Below, piece after piece: positions 24,621 to 33,698 of a DNA stretch of 64,000 bases (its first letter is position 1; each line of letters starts with the position of its first letter). The notes beneath the pieces are model-generated. The model saw nothing but the letters and a program-made list of their open reading frames with translations. It searched no databases and was not told where the DNA came from. Both the position numbers and the translations under genes were made by a program. This DNA is from Ornithinibacillus salinisoli (GTDB lineage: Bacteria; Bacillota; Bacilli; Bacillales; Amphibacillaceae): assembly GCF_042682545.1 (NCBI RefSeq), contig NZ_JBHUHQ010000014.1. One strand, given 5' to 3'.

Positions 24621-25484
24621 ATGATGGACAAAGAAATACACAAAAGCGAAGATCATAAGTTCATTCCCATGACATCTATTGCAAGTAGAACAGGACAAGA
24701 GGTAGCAGCAGATGTGTATTATTATACCGATCAAATCGTCAATATCATTTTTATTGGAAATCCGACAGAAGAGAAGTGGTATTTAATTGATGCTGGAATG
24801 CCTGGTTCTACCGAGGAAATCAAGAGAGTAATTGCTAATAGGTTTGGTGAATCGAGTAAGCCAGAAGCAATCATATTAACCCATGGTCATTTTGATCATG
24901 TGGGTACGATTACGGATTTAATCGAGGAATGGAAGGTTCCTGTGTATGCCCATGAACTTGAATTTCCATACTTAACTGGTGAAAAGAGCTATCCTGAACC
25001 AGATGTAACAGTAGAAGGGGGAATGTTAGCTAAGATTTCGGCAATGTACCCAAATGAATCAATTGATATTGGTAAGTATGTAAAGCCATTACCAACAGAT
25101 CATATACCTGGCTTGCCGGAATGGAAGATTATCCATACACCGGGGCATTCACCAGGACATGTATCACTATTTAGAGAAACCGATTCCCTACTAATATCGG
25201 GAGATGCTTTAATTACCGTTCGCCAGGATTCATTTTATAAGGTGTTAACACAACAACCAGAGGTTAACGGTCCACCGAGATATTTAACTACGGATTGGAA
25301 AGCAGCTAAAACATCCGTAGAAAAATTAACCTCACTCAACCCGAATACGGTAATACCGGGACATGGGCAAGCGATGGGAGGGCAGGAGCTAAAAGAAGGA
25401 CTGCAGAACCTTAATCAAACGTTTGATCAGGTTGCAGTGCCGGATTACGGACGATATGTTAATGGTGAGGATCCTACGCATTAA
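24621..25484 (+). CDS. MBL-fold metallo-hydrolase
   Basis: This 287-residue enzyme has the metallo-beta-lactamase fold. The metal-binding THGHFDH motif holds His88, His90, Asp92 and His93, with later ligands in HTPGHSPGH, the Asp of SGDAL, and a C-terminal GHGQ. Such enzymes hydrolyse lactones, thioesters or phosphodiesters. The overall look is that of the glyoxalase II/lactonase-like group, and the substrate is unknown. Two ATG codons at 24621 and 24624 are possible after GTAGGTGAT. Confidence 0.87.
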   Translation: MMDKEIHKSEDHKFIPMTSIASRTGQEVAADVYYYTDQIVNIIFIGNPTEEKWYLIDAGMPGSTEEIKRVIANRFGESSKPEAIILTHGHFDHVGTITDLIEEWKVPVYAHELEFPYLTGEKSYPEPDVTVEGGMLAKISAMYPNESIDIGKYVKPLPTDHIPGLPEWKIIHTPGHSPGHVSLFRETDSLLISGDALITVRQDSFYKVLTQQPEVNGPPRYLTTDWKAAKTSVEKLTSLNPNTVIPGHGQAMGGQELKEGLQNLNQTFDQVAVPDYGRYVNGEDPTH

Positions 25485-25549
25485 AATAAGCAGAATAGTA
25501 CTATCAGATGCGCCATTATGCTAAAATAATGTCAAAGCGAGGTGCAAAA

Positions 25550-26272
25550 ATGAAGATAGAAGTATGGTCGGATTTTGTCTGCCCATTTTGCTATATTGGT
25601 AAACGCAGATTAGAATTGGCATTAGAAAAATTCGATAATAAAGATAATGTGTTAGTTGAATATAAGAGTTATGAACTTGATCCACATGCAGAAAAAAATC
25701 CCGGGAAGAGCATTCATGAGCTCTTAGCTGGAAAATATAACATTAGTGTAGAAAAAGCTAGGAGTATGAATGAGAATGTAGGTGAACAAGCTGCTGAAGT
25801 AGGTTTAACATACCACTTTGAAACCATGCAGCATACGAACACCTTTGATGCCCATCGGCTAGCGAAATACGCTGCAAAGCAAGGTAAAGGAAAAGAAATG
25901 ACAGAAAAACTGTTATATGCATATTTTACCGAGTCAAAATTAATTAGTGACAGGACTACCTTGGCTGATCTAGCTGAAGAGGTAGGATTGGAAAAAGAGC
26001 CTGTTTTGGAAGTTTTAGAAACGGATAAATATGCTAATCATGTCAGAAATGATGAAGAAACTGCAACACAAATAGGTGTTCAAGGTGTTCCATTCTTTGT
26101 TTTCAATGAAAAATACGCTGTATCAGGAGCTCAACCACCAGAAGTTTTTTCAGAAGTACTTGAAAAAGTCTGGGAGGAAGAGAAAGAAAAACCGATACTG
26201 CAGTCATTAAACCCAAAAACCTCCAAAACAACATATTGTACTGATGATGGTTGTGTGGAAGAGGATAAATAA
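25550..26272 (+). CDS. DsbA-family oxidoreductase, FrnE-like
   Basis: This 240-residue cytoplasmic thioredoxin-fold protein has the active site CPFC at residues 11-14 right after the first strand (KIEVWSDFVCPFCYIGKRRL). The cis-Pro loop is GVQGVPFFVF. This is the FrnE subgroup, linked to thiol-disulfide exchange and oxidative stress. A C-terminal extension has another CxxxxC-like pair. The ATG at 25550 is chosen because GCGAGGTG precedes it at proper spacing, while the open frame upstream of it has no SD. Confidence 0.88.
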   Translation: MKIEVWSDFVCPFCYIGKRRLELALEKFDNKDNVLVEYKSYELDPHAEKNPGKSIHELLAGKYNISVEKARSMNENVGEQAAEVGLTYHFETMQHTNTFDAHRLAKYAAKQGKGKEMTEKLLYAYFTESKLISDRTTLADLAEEVGLEKEPVLEVLETDKYANHVRNDEETATQIGVQGVPFFVFNEKYAVSGAQPPEVFSEVLEKVWEEEKEKPILQSLNPKTSKTTYCTDDGCVEEDK

Positions 26273-26285
26273 TAAATGTATAACG

Positions 26286-26325
26286 AAGGCTTATTGAGAA
26301 AATGAATTCTCAACAAGTCTTTTTT
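26286..26325 (+). terminator. Terminator of the FrnE-like gene
   Basis: AAGGCTTATTGAGAA pairs with TTCTCAACAAGTCTT (one mismatch region) and is followed by a T-tract. Confidence 0.75.
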
Positions 26326-26436
26326 CTTATGATCTAGGTAATTATAAAATTTAATACCTGGGATACTTCTTGGAAGGAACAGCCGCGTCCAGATCCGACG
26401 GACGTCCTAGTGGCATTTCGTTTAGTTTTCTTTGCT

Positions 26437-26790
26437 CTAATTATTAGCTTTTAAAAACTCAATTAAATCCTCAATACTATGAAATTTTGATACAACACCA
26501 TTCTCATCAAAGAGTACAAAAACTGGGGATTCTTCAAGTTGTAACTCTGGGAGTTCATTTTTAATATGCTCTATTGAAGAATAGTACATAATAGGGCTCA
26601 CGCGTTTTATATTATGTTTTTTTAACAAATCAGATGTTATCTTTTCTTCAACAGCTAAAATAGAATAGTTATTATGATTACTTGGTAAAAGATCCGGATA
26701 TTGTTTTCTGAAATTATTTTCTTCACTGGAACATGCTACTATTGAAAATATAATTAAACACATAAATAAAAATGGACCCACTTTTTTCAT
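26437..26790 (-). CDS. Small lipoprotein of unknown function
   Basis: This 117-residue secreted lipoprotein has a signal peptide MKKVGPFLFMCLIIFSIVAC with the lipobox VAC and lipidated Cys20. The mature part (about 97 residues) contains SPVFVLFDENGVVSKFHSIEDLIEFL, which recalls the C-terminal part of a thioredoxin-like fold, but no CxxC is present. The ATG follows AAGGAGGTT. It lies upstream of and divergent from the iron-siderophore genes. Confidence 0.7.
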   Translation of the reverse strand: MKKVGPFLFMCLIIFSIVACSSEENNFRKQYPDLLPSNHNNYSILAVEEKITSDLLKKHNIKRVSPIMYYSSIEHIKNELPELQLEESPVFVLFDENGVVSKFHSIEDLIEFLKANN

Positions 26791-26971
26791 ATTTTAAGAT
26801 AACCTCCTTATTTCAAGTGAAAAACCTCTTTAAGTTATGCACTTTTTTATGATAATATCATTTCTTTTCGTAATGACTCTTCTTTAATAAATTGACTTTC
26901 TTTCAATTTCTTCACAAAATAGGTAGTTTCTTTTATTCAAAAATTTGTAGAAAAATGATACCAAGTTAATG

Positions 26972-27032
26972 TTGACGGATATCTCAGATGTGCTATACTC
27001 AACATAGATCACCTAATTGATAATGAATATCA
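26972..27032 (+). promoter_or_regulatory. Promoter and Fur box of the yclNOPQ operon
   Basis: TTGACG (26972-26977), a 16-base spacer and TATACT (26994-26999) make a sigma-A promoter. TGATAATGAATATCA (27018-27032) matches the 7-1-7 Fur consensus TGATAAT-N-ATTATCA at 12 of 14 positions and lies just downstream of the transcription start. The operon should be induced by iron starvation. Confidence 0.75.
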
Positions 27033-27089
27033 TTCTTATTCAATTTGTGAAAGGTGATAATTAATATATATTGTAATCGAGGAATTATT

Positions 27090-28043
27090 ATGAAGATACG
27101 GTACTTGATTTTAGTAATAATCATATTATCATTTGCTTCGGTATTTATTGGTGTTTCCAATGTATCACCATTAGATCTTTTTCGTTTGTCAGAAGACGAA
27201 GCACAAGTTTTATTAGTAAGTAGATTACCAAGATTGGTAAGTATATTGATAGCTGGGATGAGCATGAGTATATGTGGATTAATTATGCAACAGCTTAGTA
27301 GAAATAAATTTGTTTCTCCTACCACAGCTGGTACATTGGATTCTGCCAGATTAGGTGTTTTAGTTTCCTTAATGATTTTTACTGCAGCTAGCCCTATACA
27401 AAAAATGTTTGTATCTTTTGCATTTGCACTTATAGGTACTTTCATTTTTATGAAGATCTTAGAGAAAATAAAATTTAAAGATGCAATTTTCATCCCATTA
27501 GTAGGTCTCTTGTTTGGGAATATAATTAGCTCCCTTTCAACTTTCTTTGCTTATCGTAATGATTTGATCCAGAACATGTCTTCATGGATGCAAGGTGACT
27601 TCTCCATGATTATGAGTGGGAATTATGAACTGATGTACATTAGTATTCCTATCCTAGTATTGGCATTTCTCTATGCAAACAAGTTTACAATCGCTGGAAT
27701 GGGCGAGGATTTTTCTAAAAACTTAGGTTTGAATTATCGACAAGTAGTGAATCTCGGACTAATTATTGTTGCACTAGTAACAGCGTCTGTTGTTCTTTCT
27801 GTAGGAGTAATTCCTTTTCTGGGTTTAATTATTCCTAATATTGTTACGATATATCGTGGAGATCATTTGAAAAAATCACTTATACATACAGCATTGCTTG
27901 GAGCTATTTTTGTGTTATTTTGTGACATTATTGGTAGGGTTATCATTTATCCCTATGAAATACCAATTAGTTTAACGGTTGGAGTGATAGGTAGTGGTAT
28001 ATTTATCTACCTCTTGTTAAGGAGAAAGAAATATGGGCTATAA
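27090..28043 (+). CDS. yclN: Siderophore ABC transporter permease, YclN-like
   Basis: This 317-residue FecCD-type permease with about nine to ten membrane helices begins MKIRYLILVIIILSFASVFI. The motif SRLPRLVSILIAGMSMSICGLIMQ is typical of FecCD permeases, and the GLIIPNIV segment near the C-terminus contacts the ATPase. Gene order permease-permease-ATPase-binding protein and the strong likeness of the fourth gene to YclQ identify a B. subtilis yclNOPQ-type petrobactin uptake system. ATG 27090 is preferred (CGAGGAA upstream). The frame is open earlier, to 27054, without an SD. Confidence 0.87.
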   Translation: MKIRYLILVIIILSFASVFIGVSNVSPLDLFRLSEDEAQVLLVSRLPRLVSILIAGMSMSICGLIMQQLSRNKFVSPTTAGTLDSARLGVLVSLMIFTAASPIQKMFVSFAFALIGTFIFMKILEKIKFKDAIFIPLVGLLFGNIISSLSTFFAYRNDLIQNMSSWMQGDFSMIMSGNYELMYISIPILVLAFLYANKFTIAGMGEDFSKNLGLNYRQVVNLGLIIVALVTASVVLSVGVIPFLGLIIPNIVTIYRGDHLKKSLIHTALLGAIFVLFCDIIGRVIIYPYEIPISLTVGVIGSGIFIYLLLRRKKYGL

Positions 28044-28983
28044 GAAAAAAACGATCATTCTAGCTGTAATTACTATTATAATTGCATTGCTCTACATATT
28101 TTACGACCTTCGAGGGAATATTGGTTATATTTTGCCAAGAAGAGTGATCAAAGTCGTCGCTATTATCCTAACAGGCGGTGCAATTGCATTTTCAACAACG
28201 ATTTTTATGACGATCACGAACAATCGAATATTAACTCCTAGTGTACTTGGGCTAGACTCGCTTTACTTACTTGTTCAAACATTTATTATTTTCATTTTTG
28301 GTGCTAATTCACTGGTCATGATGAATAGTAATATGAACTATTTAGTATCCATAGGCATTATGGTGTTGTTTTCTTTACTGTTATATCGGTTTCTGTTTCG
28401 GGGAGAGAAGACAAATATTTATTTTCTACTTTTAATAGGAATGATTTTAGGCACATTTTTTGGTAGTTTTACAGACTTTATGCAAGTACTTATTGATCCG
28501 AATGAGTTTATGATTGCGCAGGACCGTATGTTTGCGAGCATCAATAACGTAAATACAGATCTAGTCTATATTTCTATCATTATCATACTAGGGACCTTGA
28601 TTTATTTTATACAGTTCTATAAATATTTAGATGTGATGGCTCTAGGTAAAGATGAGGCAATCAACTTGGGTGTACCGTATGACTACATCGTTAAGCGGTT
28701 ATTGATAATTGTAGCCATTCTTATATCTGTATCGACGGCATTAATTGGGCCAATAACATTCCTTGGGTTACTTGTTGTCAATCTATCCTATGAATTAATG
28801 AAAACGTACCGCCATTTCTATGTTATTCTTGGTTCCGTTTTTATTAGCATCATTGCGTTACTTGGTGGGCAATTTGTTGTAGAAAAAATATTTACGTTTA
28901 GTACACCGATTAGCGTGATTATTAATTTTGTCGGTGGCGTGTACTTTATATATCTTTTGTTAAAGGAGAATAAGTCATGGTAG
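28033..28983 (+). CDS. yclO: Siderophore ABC transporter permease, YclO-like
   Basis: This is the second FecCD-type permease of the system (316 residues, about nine membrane segments). Family marks are VVAIILTGGAIAFSTTIFMTI near the N-terminus and LIGPITFLGLLVVNLSYELM, the coupling region, near residue 240-260. The ATG at 28033 overlaps the end of yclN by 11 bases, implying translational coupling. It would form a heterodimeric channel with YclN. Confidence 0.87.
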   Translation: MGYKKKTIILAVITIIIALLYIFYDLRGNIGYILPRRVIKVVAIILTGGAIAFSTTIFMTITNNRILTPSVLGLDSLYLLVQTFIIFIFGANSLVMMNSNMNYLVSIGIMVLFSLLLYRFLFRGEKTNIYFLLLIGMILGTFFGSFTDFMQVLIDPNEFMIAQDRMFASINNVNTDLVYISIIIILGTLIYFIQFYKYLDVMALGKDEAINLGVPYDYIVKRLLIIVAILISVSTALIGPITFLGLLVVNLSYELMKTYRHFYVILGSVFISIIALLGGQFVVEKIFTFSTPISVIINFVGGVYFIYLLLKENKSW

Positions 28984-29732
28984 ATATTAAAAATGTATTG
29001 AAATTGTATAACCAGAAAAAAGTTATTGATGATGTTTCCTTAACTATTGAAAAAGGGACGATCACTTCATTTATAGGTCCAAATGGTGCTGGGAAAAGTA
29101 CATTGATCTCAATGATTAGTAGGCTGATTTCAAAGGATAACGGTGATATTACAATTGATGGGCAAGACATTATGCAGACGAAGAATAATGAGCTAGCTAA
29201 GAAAATTTCTATTCTAAAGCAATCGAATTCGATTAACTTAAAGCTAACTGTACGTGAGTTAGTAGCCTTTGGGCGTTTTCCTTATTCACAAGGGAAATTA
29301 AAAAAAGATGATTGGGAGAAAGTAGACGAATCTATTGACTATATGGAGCTAGGAAACATTCAGGATAAATATTTAGATGAACTTAGTGGTGGACAGCGAC
29401 AAAGAGCTCATATTGGTATGGTATTAGCACAAGACACAGAATATATTTTACTTGATGAACCATTAAATAATTTGGATATGCGACATTCCGTTCAAATTAT
29501 GAAAACGTTGCGTAGATTAGTAGACGAATTAGGCAAGACAATTCTTATCGTAATTCATGATATCAATTTTGCATCATGTTATTCCGACCATATTGTTGCA
29601 TTAAAAGATGGGAAAATTGTAAAACAGGGACGTACTTGTGATGTTATTGATCAATGTGTACTAAAAGATATATATGACATGGATATTGATATTCAACATA
29701 TCGATGATAAACGAATATGTGTTTACTTTTAA
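28977..29732 (+). CDS. yclP: Siderophore ABC transporter ATP-binding protein, YclP-like
   Basis: This 251-residue ABC ATPase has Walker A GPNGAGKST at 34-42, the signature LSGGQ at 136-140, Walker B ending YILLDEP (Asp160, Glu161), and the H-loop His in VIHDINFA. It powers the YclNO channel. The ATG at 28977 overlaps the end of yclO by 7 bases and follows AAAGGAG. The family is the FepC/FhuC type used for siderophores and cobalamin. Confidence 0.9.
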   Translation: MVDIKNVLKLYNQKKVIDDVSLTIEKGTITSFIGPNGAGKSTLISMISRLISKDNGDITIDGQDIMQTKNNELAKKISILKQSNSINLKLTVRELVAFGRFPYSQGKLKKDDWEKVDESIDYMELGNIQDKYLDELSGGQRQRAHIGMVLAQDTEYILLDEPLNNLDMRHSVQIMKTLRRLVDELGKTILIVIHDINFASCYSDHIVALKDGKIVKQGRTCDVIDQCVLKDIYDMDIDIQHIDDKRICVYF

Positions 29733-30082
29733 TAAAGAACTAAGTGTTGTCTTACGTTTGAATAGTGGTAGTACTTCAAAATCCTCAAAAAAATTGCCAT
29801 AAAAAAATCCCTTATAATGAGTGGCAGACGTGCCAAACACATTATAAAGGAACACTACTTACTTACAGTTTACCTTATAAGGCATTTTTGGTAAATGGAA
29901 TTGCTTGTTTTTACTTCATACGTAATCCCAACCTATTTAGAGCGCTCAATAAGTTGGGATGGATCTATAGTAAAGCGATGGTAACATTTTTTGGGGAAAT
30001 GGAGTATTACTTCTATTGAATCCAGTAGGAATACAACAGTTTTAAAGGTATATAAAAATGAGAAAAAGGAGTTTAGCCATAT
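29733..30082 (+). other. 350-base gap in the yclNOPQ operon with a two-tier hairpin
   Basis: TTATAATG (29812-29819) pairs with CATTATAA (29840-29847), and inside it TGGCA (29822-29826) pairs with TGCCA (29831-29835). The hairpin lies between yclP and yclQ and has no T-tract, so it looks more like an mRNA processing or stabilising structure than a terminator. A frame at 29765-30019 lacks an SD and recognisable similarity. I see nothing else. Confidence 0.45.
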
Positions 30083-31024
30083 ATGAAAAAAATATCATTC
30101 ATTTTAATTATGGGTTTATTACTTACCGTAATAGCAGCTTGTGGATCAGCTGCAGGTAGTGAAGGCACAAATTCTGATTCAGAGGAAATGATTACCGTAA
30201 AACATGAACTTGATGAAACAGAGGTACCTAAAAATCCAGAAACAGTTGTTGTTTTTGATTTTGGTATTTTAGATACTTTAGATAAATTAGGAGTTGAAGT
30301 AGCAGGTGTTGCTCAATCTGGTACGATTCCAGCATATTTAGAGAAGTATTCAAGTGATGAATATGAAAACATTGGTAGCTTAAAGGAACCAGATTTTGAA
30401 AAAATATCAGAGATTGATCCAGATGTTATTATCATATCTGGGCGTCAAGCAACATTGTACGATCAGTTAACAGAAATCGCGCCTACGATACATTTAGGTG
30501 TAGATACAACAAGATACATGGATTCCTTTAAAGAAAATATGGAGATTGTAGGAGAAATATTTGATAAACAGGATGAGGTCAAGGAAGAATTGACTACAAT
30601 TGAAGAAGCAATTACGAACTTAAACGAAAAAGCATCGTCTTCTGGTGAAAATGCACTGATCATTCTAGCTAATGATGATAAGATTAGTGCATATGGACCA
30701 AAATCTAGATTTGGATTAATTCATGATGTATTTGGAGTTCCTGCTGTTGATGAAGGAATTGAAGCTTCTACACACGGTATGAACGTAACATTTGAATATG
30801 TTAAAGAAGAAGATCCGGACTTACTGTATGTAGTAGACAGAAGTGCTGTAGTTGGTGGAGAAACTTCAGCTCAACAGATTGTAGAGAATACATTGATGGA
30901 AAATACAAAAGCATATCAAAATGACCAAATTCACTACTTAAACCCAGATTTTTGGTATTTATCAGGTGGTGGACTAACGTCTGTAGCAGAAATGATTAAT
31001 GAAATAGACGATACAGTAAAATAA
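30083..31024 (+). CDS. yclQ: Siderophore-binding lipoprotein, YclQ-like
   Basis: This 313-residue solute-binding lipoprotein has a signal peptide with lipobox AAC (Cys20), then a Ser/Glu linker. The mature protein is a class III binding protein. Segments such as VPKNPETVVVFDFGILDTLD, GSLKEPDFEKISEIDPD, APTIHLGVDTTRYMDSF and YGPKSRFGLIHDVFG follow B. subtilis YclQ, the petrobactin receptor, nearly word for word. It has its own strong SD (AAAAAGGAG), as expected since binding proteins are made in excess over the membrane components. The exact siderophore in this organism is inferred. Confidence 0.9.
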   Translation: MKKISFILIMGLLLTVIAACGSAAGSEGTNSDSEEMITVKHELDETEVPKNPETVVVFDFGILDTLDKLGVEVAGVAQSGTIPAYLEKYSSDEYENIGSLKEPDFEKISEIDPDVIIISGRQATLYDQLTEIAPTIHLGVDTTRYMDSFKENMEIVGEIFDKQDEVKEELTTIEEAITNLNEKASSSGENALIILANDDKISAYGPKSRFGLIHDVFGVPAVDEGIEASTHGMNVTFEYVKEEDPDLLYVVDRSAVVGGETSAQQIVENTLMENTKAYQNDQIHYLNPDFWYLSGGGLTSVAEMINEIDDTVK

Positions 31025-31048
31025 TTATTGAAAAATAAATTATTATAA

Positions 31049-31083
31049 AAAAAGACAATTCATTGAAGGATTGTCTTTTTTTG
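31049..31083 (+). terminator. Terminator of yclQ
   Basis: AAAAAGACAAT pairs with ATTGTCTTTTT around a 10-base loop, followed by a run of T. Confidence 0.9.
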
Positions 31084-31253
31084 TGGCAAAAGTAAGGAAA
31101 AATACGATTGAATTGTTATGCAATTGTTAATGTAGGCTAAAAACCCCATGGTGAGCGTGTTGGAGGTCCTTATCGATTTTAATATCACTTGATTTGCACC
31201 CCAAAAGTATGTTTGAATTGGTATACACTATTTTAGAAATGAGGTTCTAACAA

Positions 31254-31967
31254 ATGAAAAAGTTAATCATGCTAATGTTAGCAGTTGGACTAGCTACATT
31301 TCTAGTTGCTTGTGGCGATGATAAAGATACAGAAGAAGAGACAGAAGGTAAGGATCAGAAAACAGATGAACAAGCAGGACAAGAGGTTGACGTAACAGAG
31401 GACGAGAAAGTGGCAGAAGATGAAGTGGTTGCTACGATCAACGGAACCGAAGTAACAGGTGATCAATATAACCCGGTTTACTTACAAACAAAACTAAACG
31501 CGGCTAATTATGGGATGGATGTAAGTGACCAAGAAGCGTTAAAAGAACAAACAATTAATGAGTTAATTGCTCAAGAATTAATTAAGCAAGAAGCGGAAGA
31601 TAAAGGTGTAGAAGTAACAGACGAAGAGGTACAAAATGAGCTAGATGTATACAAAGAAGAAAATGGAGATGAATTTTCAGCTTACTTGGAACAGGTGCAA
31701 ATAACAGAAGATGAGTTCAAAGATCAAATTGGTTTTACGTTAATGTTAAATAAATATATGGAACAAGAATTACAAGTTGATGAGATTTCTGATGAAGAAA
31801 TTAAAGATACGTATGATCAACTAAAAGAAGAGAATGAAGATATTATGTCGTTTGAAGAAGCAAAGACTGTTTTAAAACAAAACTTGACTAAGCAAAAACA
31901 AAATGAGCTACTTCAAGCAAAAATCGATGAATTAAAGGAACAAGCAGAAATAGAAACATTGATTTAA
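31254..31967 (+). CDS. SurA-N domain lipoprotein (PrsA-like without PPIase domain)
   Basis: This 237-residue lipoprotein has signal MKKLIMLMLAVGLATFLVAC (Cys20) and a very acidic linker (21-58). A SurA_N-type chaperone domain follows, with VVATINGTEVTGDQYN, ELIAQELIKQEAEDKGVEVTDEEV and the ending in SFEEAKTVLKQNL. PrsA foldases have a parvulin domain after the SurA-N helices, and here the protein ends with the C-terminal chaperone helices directly. It may be a holdase for secreted proteins. The SD is GAGG ahead of ATG 31254. Confidence 0.8.
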   Translation: MKKLIMLMLAVGLATFLVACGDDKDTEEETEGKDQKTDEQAGQEVDVTEDEKVAEDEVVATINGTEVTGDQYNPVYLQTKLNAANYGMDVSDQEALKEQTINELIAQELIKQEAEDKGVEVTDEEVQNELDVYKEENGDEFSAYLEQVQITEDEFKDQIGFTLMLNKYMEQELQVDEISDEEIKDTYDQLKEENEDIMSFEEAKTVLKQNLTKQKQNELLQAKIDELKEQAEIETLI

Positions 31968-31975
31968 TGTAACGC

Positions 31976-32012
31976 AAAAAACATCTCCCTTCAAATAGGG
32001 GAGATGTTTTTT
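31976..32012 (+). terminator. Terminator of the SurA-N lipoprotein gene
   Basis: AAAAAACATCTCCC pairs with GGGGAGATGTTTTTT, a long G+C-capped stem followed by T residues. Confidence 0.9.
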
Positions 32013-32145
32013 GTTATGGATGACTTTGCTCAATGTCGTAGTAACTTAGGCAAACTGTCAAATAAATGTCGGATCTATTGAAAAGATAGTACCTTATTTA
32101 TTGGTATAATAATAGCAATAAACTCTTATACAGTCGGTGATAGGG

Positions 32146-32559
32146 ATGCATTATGTTAAAAAGATCGTTCTCATAAGTAGTGGTTCAATCTCCTTACTCG
32201 TCGGTATTGTCGGCATATTTCTGCCCCTCATACCGACAACTCCATTATTGTTATTGGCTGCGGCCTGTTATATTCGGAGTTCAGAGCGTTTATATCATTG
32301 GTTAATTACCAATAAACATTTTGGTCCATACATTAGAAATTATCGTGAAGGAAAAGGGATTCCACTTAAGGCAAAAGTTATAGGGGTTACGTGCTTGTGG
32401 GTTTCCATGCTATTTACGATTGTGATTGTTTTAACGTACTTATGGTTAAAATTATTACTGATTCTTATTGCAGTTTATTTTACAAGGTTTATTCTGAAAC
32501 AAAAGACATGGGATAAAAATGTGGTAAGTAAACCTTTAGCAGAACAAACATATAAATAG
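32146..32559 (+). CDS. DUF454/YbaN family membrane protein
   Basis: This 137-residue inner-membrane protein has the DUF454 pattern: GIVGIFLPLIPTTPLLLLAA then CYIRSSERLYHWL near the N-terminus, PYIRNYREGKGIP in the middle, and two C-terminal membrane segments. There is no known function. ATG 32146 is preferred over an in-frame GTG at 32137, because GGTGAT lies just upstream of the ATG. A TATAAT sequence at 32105-32110 is a likely -10 element. Confidence 0.82.
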   Translation: MHYVKKIVLISSGSISLLVGIVGIFLPLIPTTPLLLLAAACYIRSSERLYHWLITNKHFGPYIRNYREGKGIPLKAKVIGVTCLWVSMLFTIVIVLTYLWLKLLLILIAVYFTRFILKQKTWDKNVVSKPLAEQTYK

Positions 32560-32581
32560 AGTAGGCGAATTACTTCCTGAA

Positions 32582-32612
32582 AGGTTCCATTTGATGTAAT
32601 GAAATGGAACCT
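32582..32612 (+). terminator. Hairpin downstream of the DUF454 gene
   Basis: AGGTTCCATTT pairs with AAATGGAACCT around a 9-base loop. The following T-tract is weak, so termination efficiency is uncertain. Confidence 0.55.
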
Positions 32613-32699
32613 ATTAAATTAGTGACAAGAATGGGCGATATGACTTACAATAGAACAGATGGTCAAATATTTACTTGGACTGTAAAGGAATGATTTTAA

Positions 32700-33614
32700 G
32701 TGGCAAATCATCAGATGTACGAAAAGTTAGTTAGTATCATATCACCAAATAACGTAATGGTGGATGAACCATTAAAAAACCATACGTATACTCGTCTTGG
32801 TGGTAAGGCTGACTTTCTTGTTACTCCAGAAACTTATCAACAAGTACAAGAAATTGTTCAACTTGCAAATAATGAAGATATTAGGTTTACCTTATTGGGT
32901 AACGGTTCTAATTTAATCGTTAAGGATGGAGGAATTCGTGGTATTGTCATGAATTTAAACAAATTAACTTCCATTCAAATTAATGAAACAAAGATTGTTG
33001 CACAAAGTGGAGCGCGAATTATTGACGTCTCAAGAGCAGCTCTCGAAGAAACACTAACTGGTCTAGAATTTGCTTGTGGAATTCCAGGTTCTGTAGGTGG
33101 AGCGTTGTACATGAATGCAGGAGCCTATGGAGGGGAAATTAAAGATGTGTTAGAAAGCACAACGGTTGTGGATCCTGAAGGTAACTTACTTACACTTTCT
33201 GCAGATGAATTGGATTTGGAGTATCGCTCCAGCAATATTCCAAATAAAGGATATATCGTATTAGAAGCTACTTTTTCGTTAAGAGAAGGAGCATATGATG
33301 AAATTAAAGCAGTAATGGATGATTTAACCTTTAAACGTGAATCCAAACAACCGCTAGAATATCCATCATGTGGAAGTGTGTTCAAACGACCACCAGGATA
33401 TTTTGCTGGCAAGCTAATACAAGATAGTGGCTTACAAGGACAACAAATCGGTGGGGCACAAGTTTCATTAAAGCATGCCGGTTTTATTGTTAATAAAGAC
33501 GAAGCGACAGCTACTGAATACATCGATTTAATTCGGCATGTTCAAGCAACGGTGAAAGAAAAATTCGATGTACAGTTGGAGCGAGAAGTTAGGATTATTG
33601 GTGAAGATTTATAA
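32700..33614 (+). CDS. murB: UDP-N-acetylenolpyruvoylglucosamine reductase
   Basis: FAD enzyme that reduces UDP-GlcNAc-enolpyruvate to UDP-MurNAc in peptidoglycan synthesis. The 304-residue sequence shows LGNGSNLIVKDGG (FAD pyrophosphate), FACGIPGSVGGALYMNAGAYGG, the substrate-binding YRSSNI, the catalytic Ser in CGSVFKRP, and the C-terminal Glu in LEREVRIIG. It is of the type II (short) MurB class. Translation starts at GTG 32700 after AAAGGAATG. It is monocistronic and away from a division cluster, so a second murB may exist elsewhere in the genome. Confidence 0.94.
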   Translation: MANHQMYEKLVSIISPNNVMVDEPLKNHTYTRLGGKADFLVTPETYQQVQEIVQLANNEDIRFTLLGNGSNLIVKDGGIRGIVMNLNKLTSIQINETKIVAQSGARIIDVSRAALEETLTGLEFACGIPGSVGGALYMNAGAYGGEIKDVLESTTVVDPEGNLLTLSADELDLEYRSSNIPNKGYIVLEATFSLREGAYDEIKAVMDDLTFKRESKQPLEYPSCGSVFKRPPGYFAGKLIQDSGLQGQQIGGAQVSLKHAGFIVNKDEATATEYIDLIRHVQATVKEKFDVQLEREVRIIGEDL

Positions 33615-33623
33615 ATATAGTTA

Positions 33624-33658
33624 AAGCTATGGGCTCAGTAGAGTTCATAGCTTTTTTG
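33624..33658 (+). terminator. Terminator of murB
   Basis: AAAGCTATG pairs with CATAGCTTT around a 12-base loop, followed by TTTTTT. Confidence 0.8.
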
Positions 33659-33698
33659 CTGTAAGAGTTAATGCAGAGTATACCTTGCCTCCAACAAA

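Noticed and set aside
29765..30019. 84-codon frame in the yclP-yclQ gap
   Set aside because: No SD, no recognisable similarity, and the hairpin at 29808-29851 passes through it.
32079..32110. TTGAAA and TATAAT before the DUF454 gene as a full promoter
   Set aside because: The spacer is about 20 bases, too long for a standard sigma-A promoter; only the -10 element is noted.
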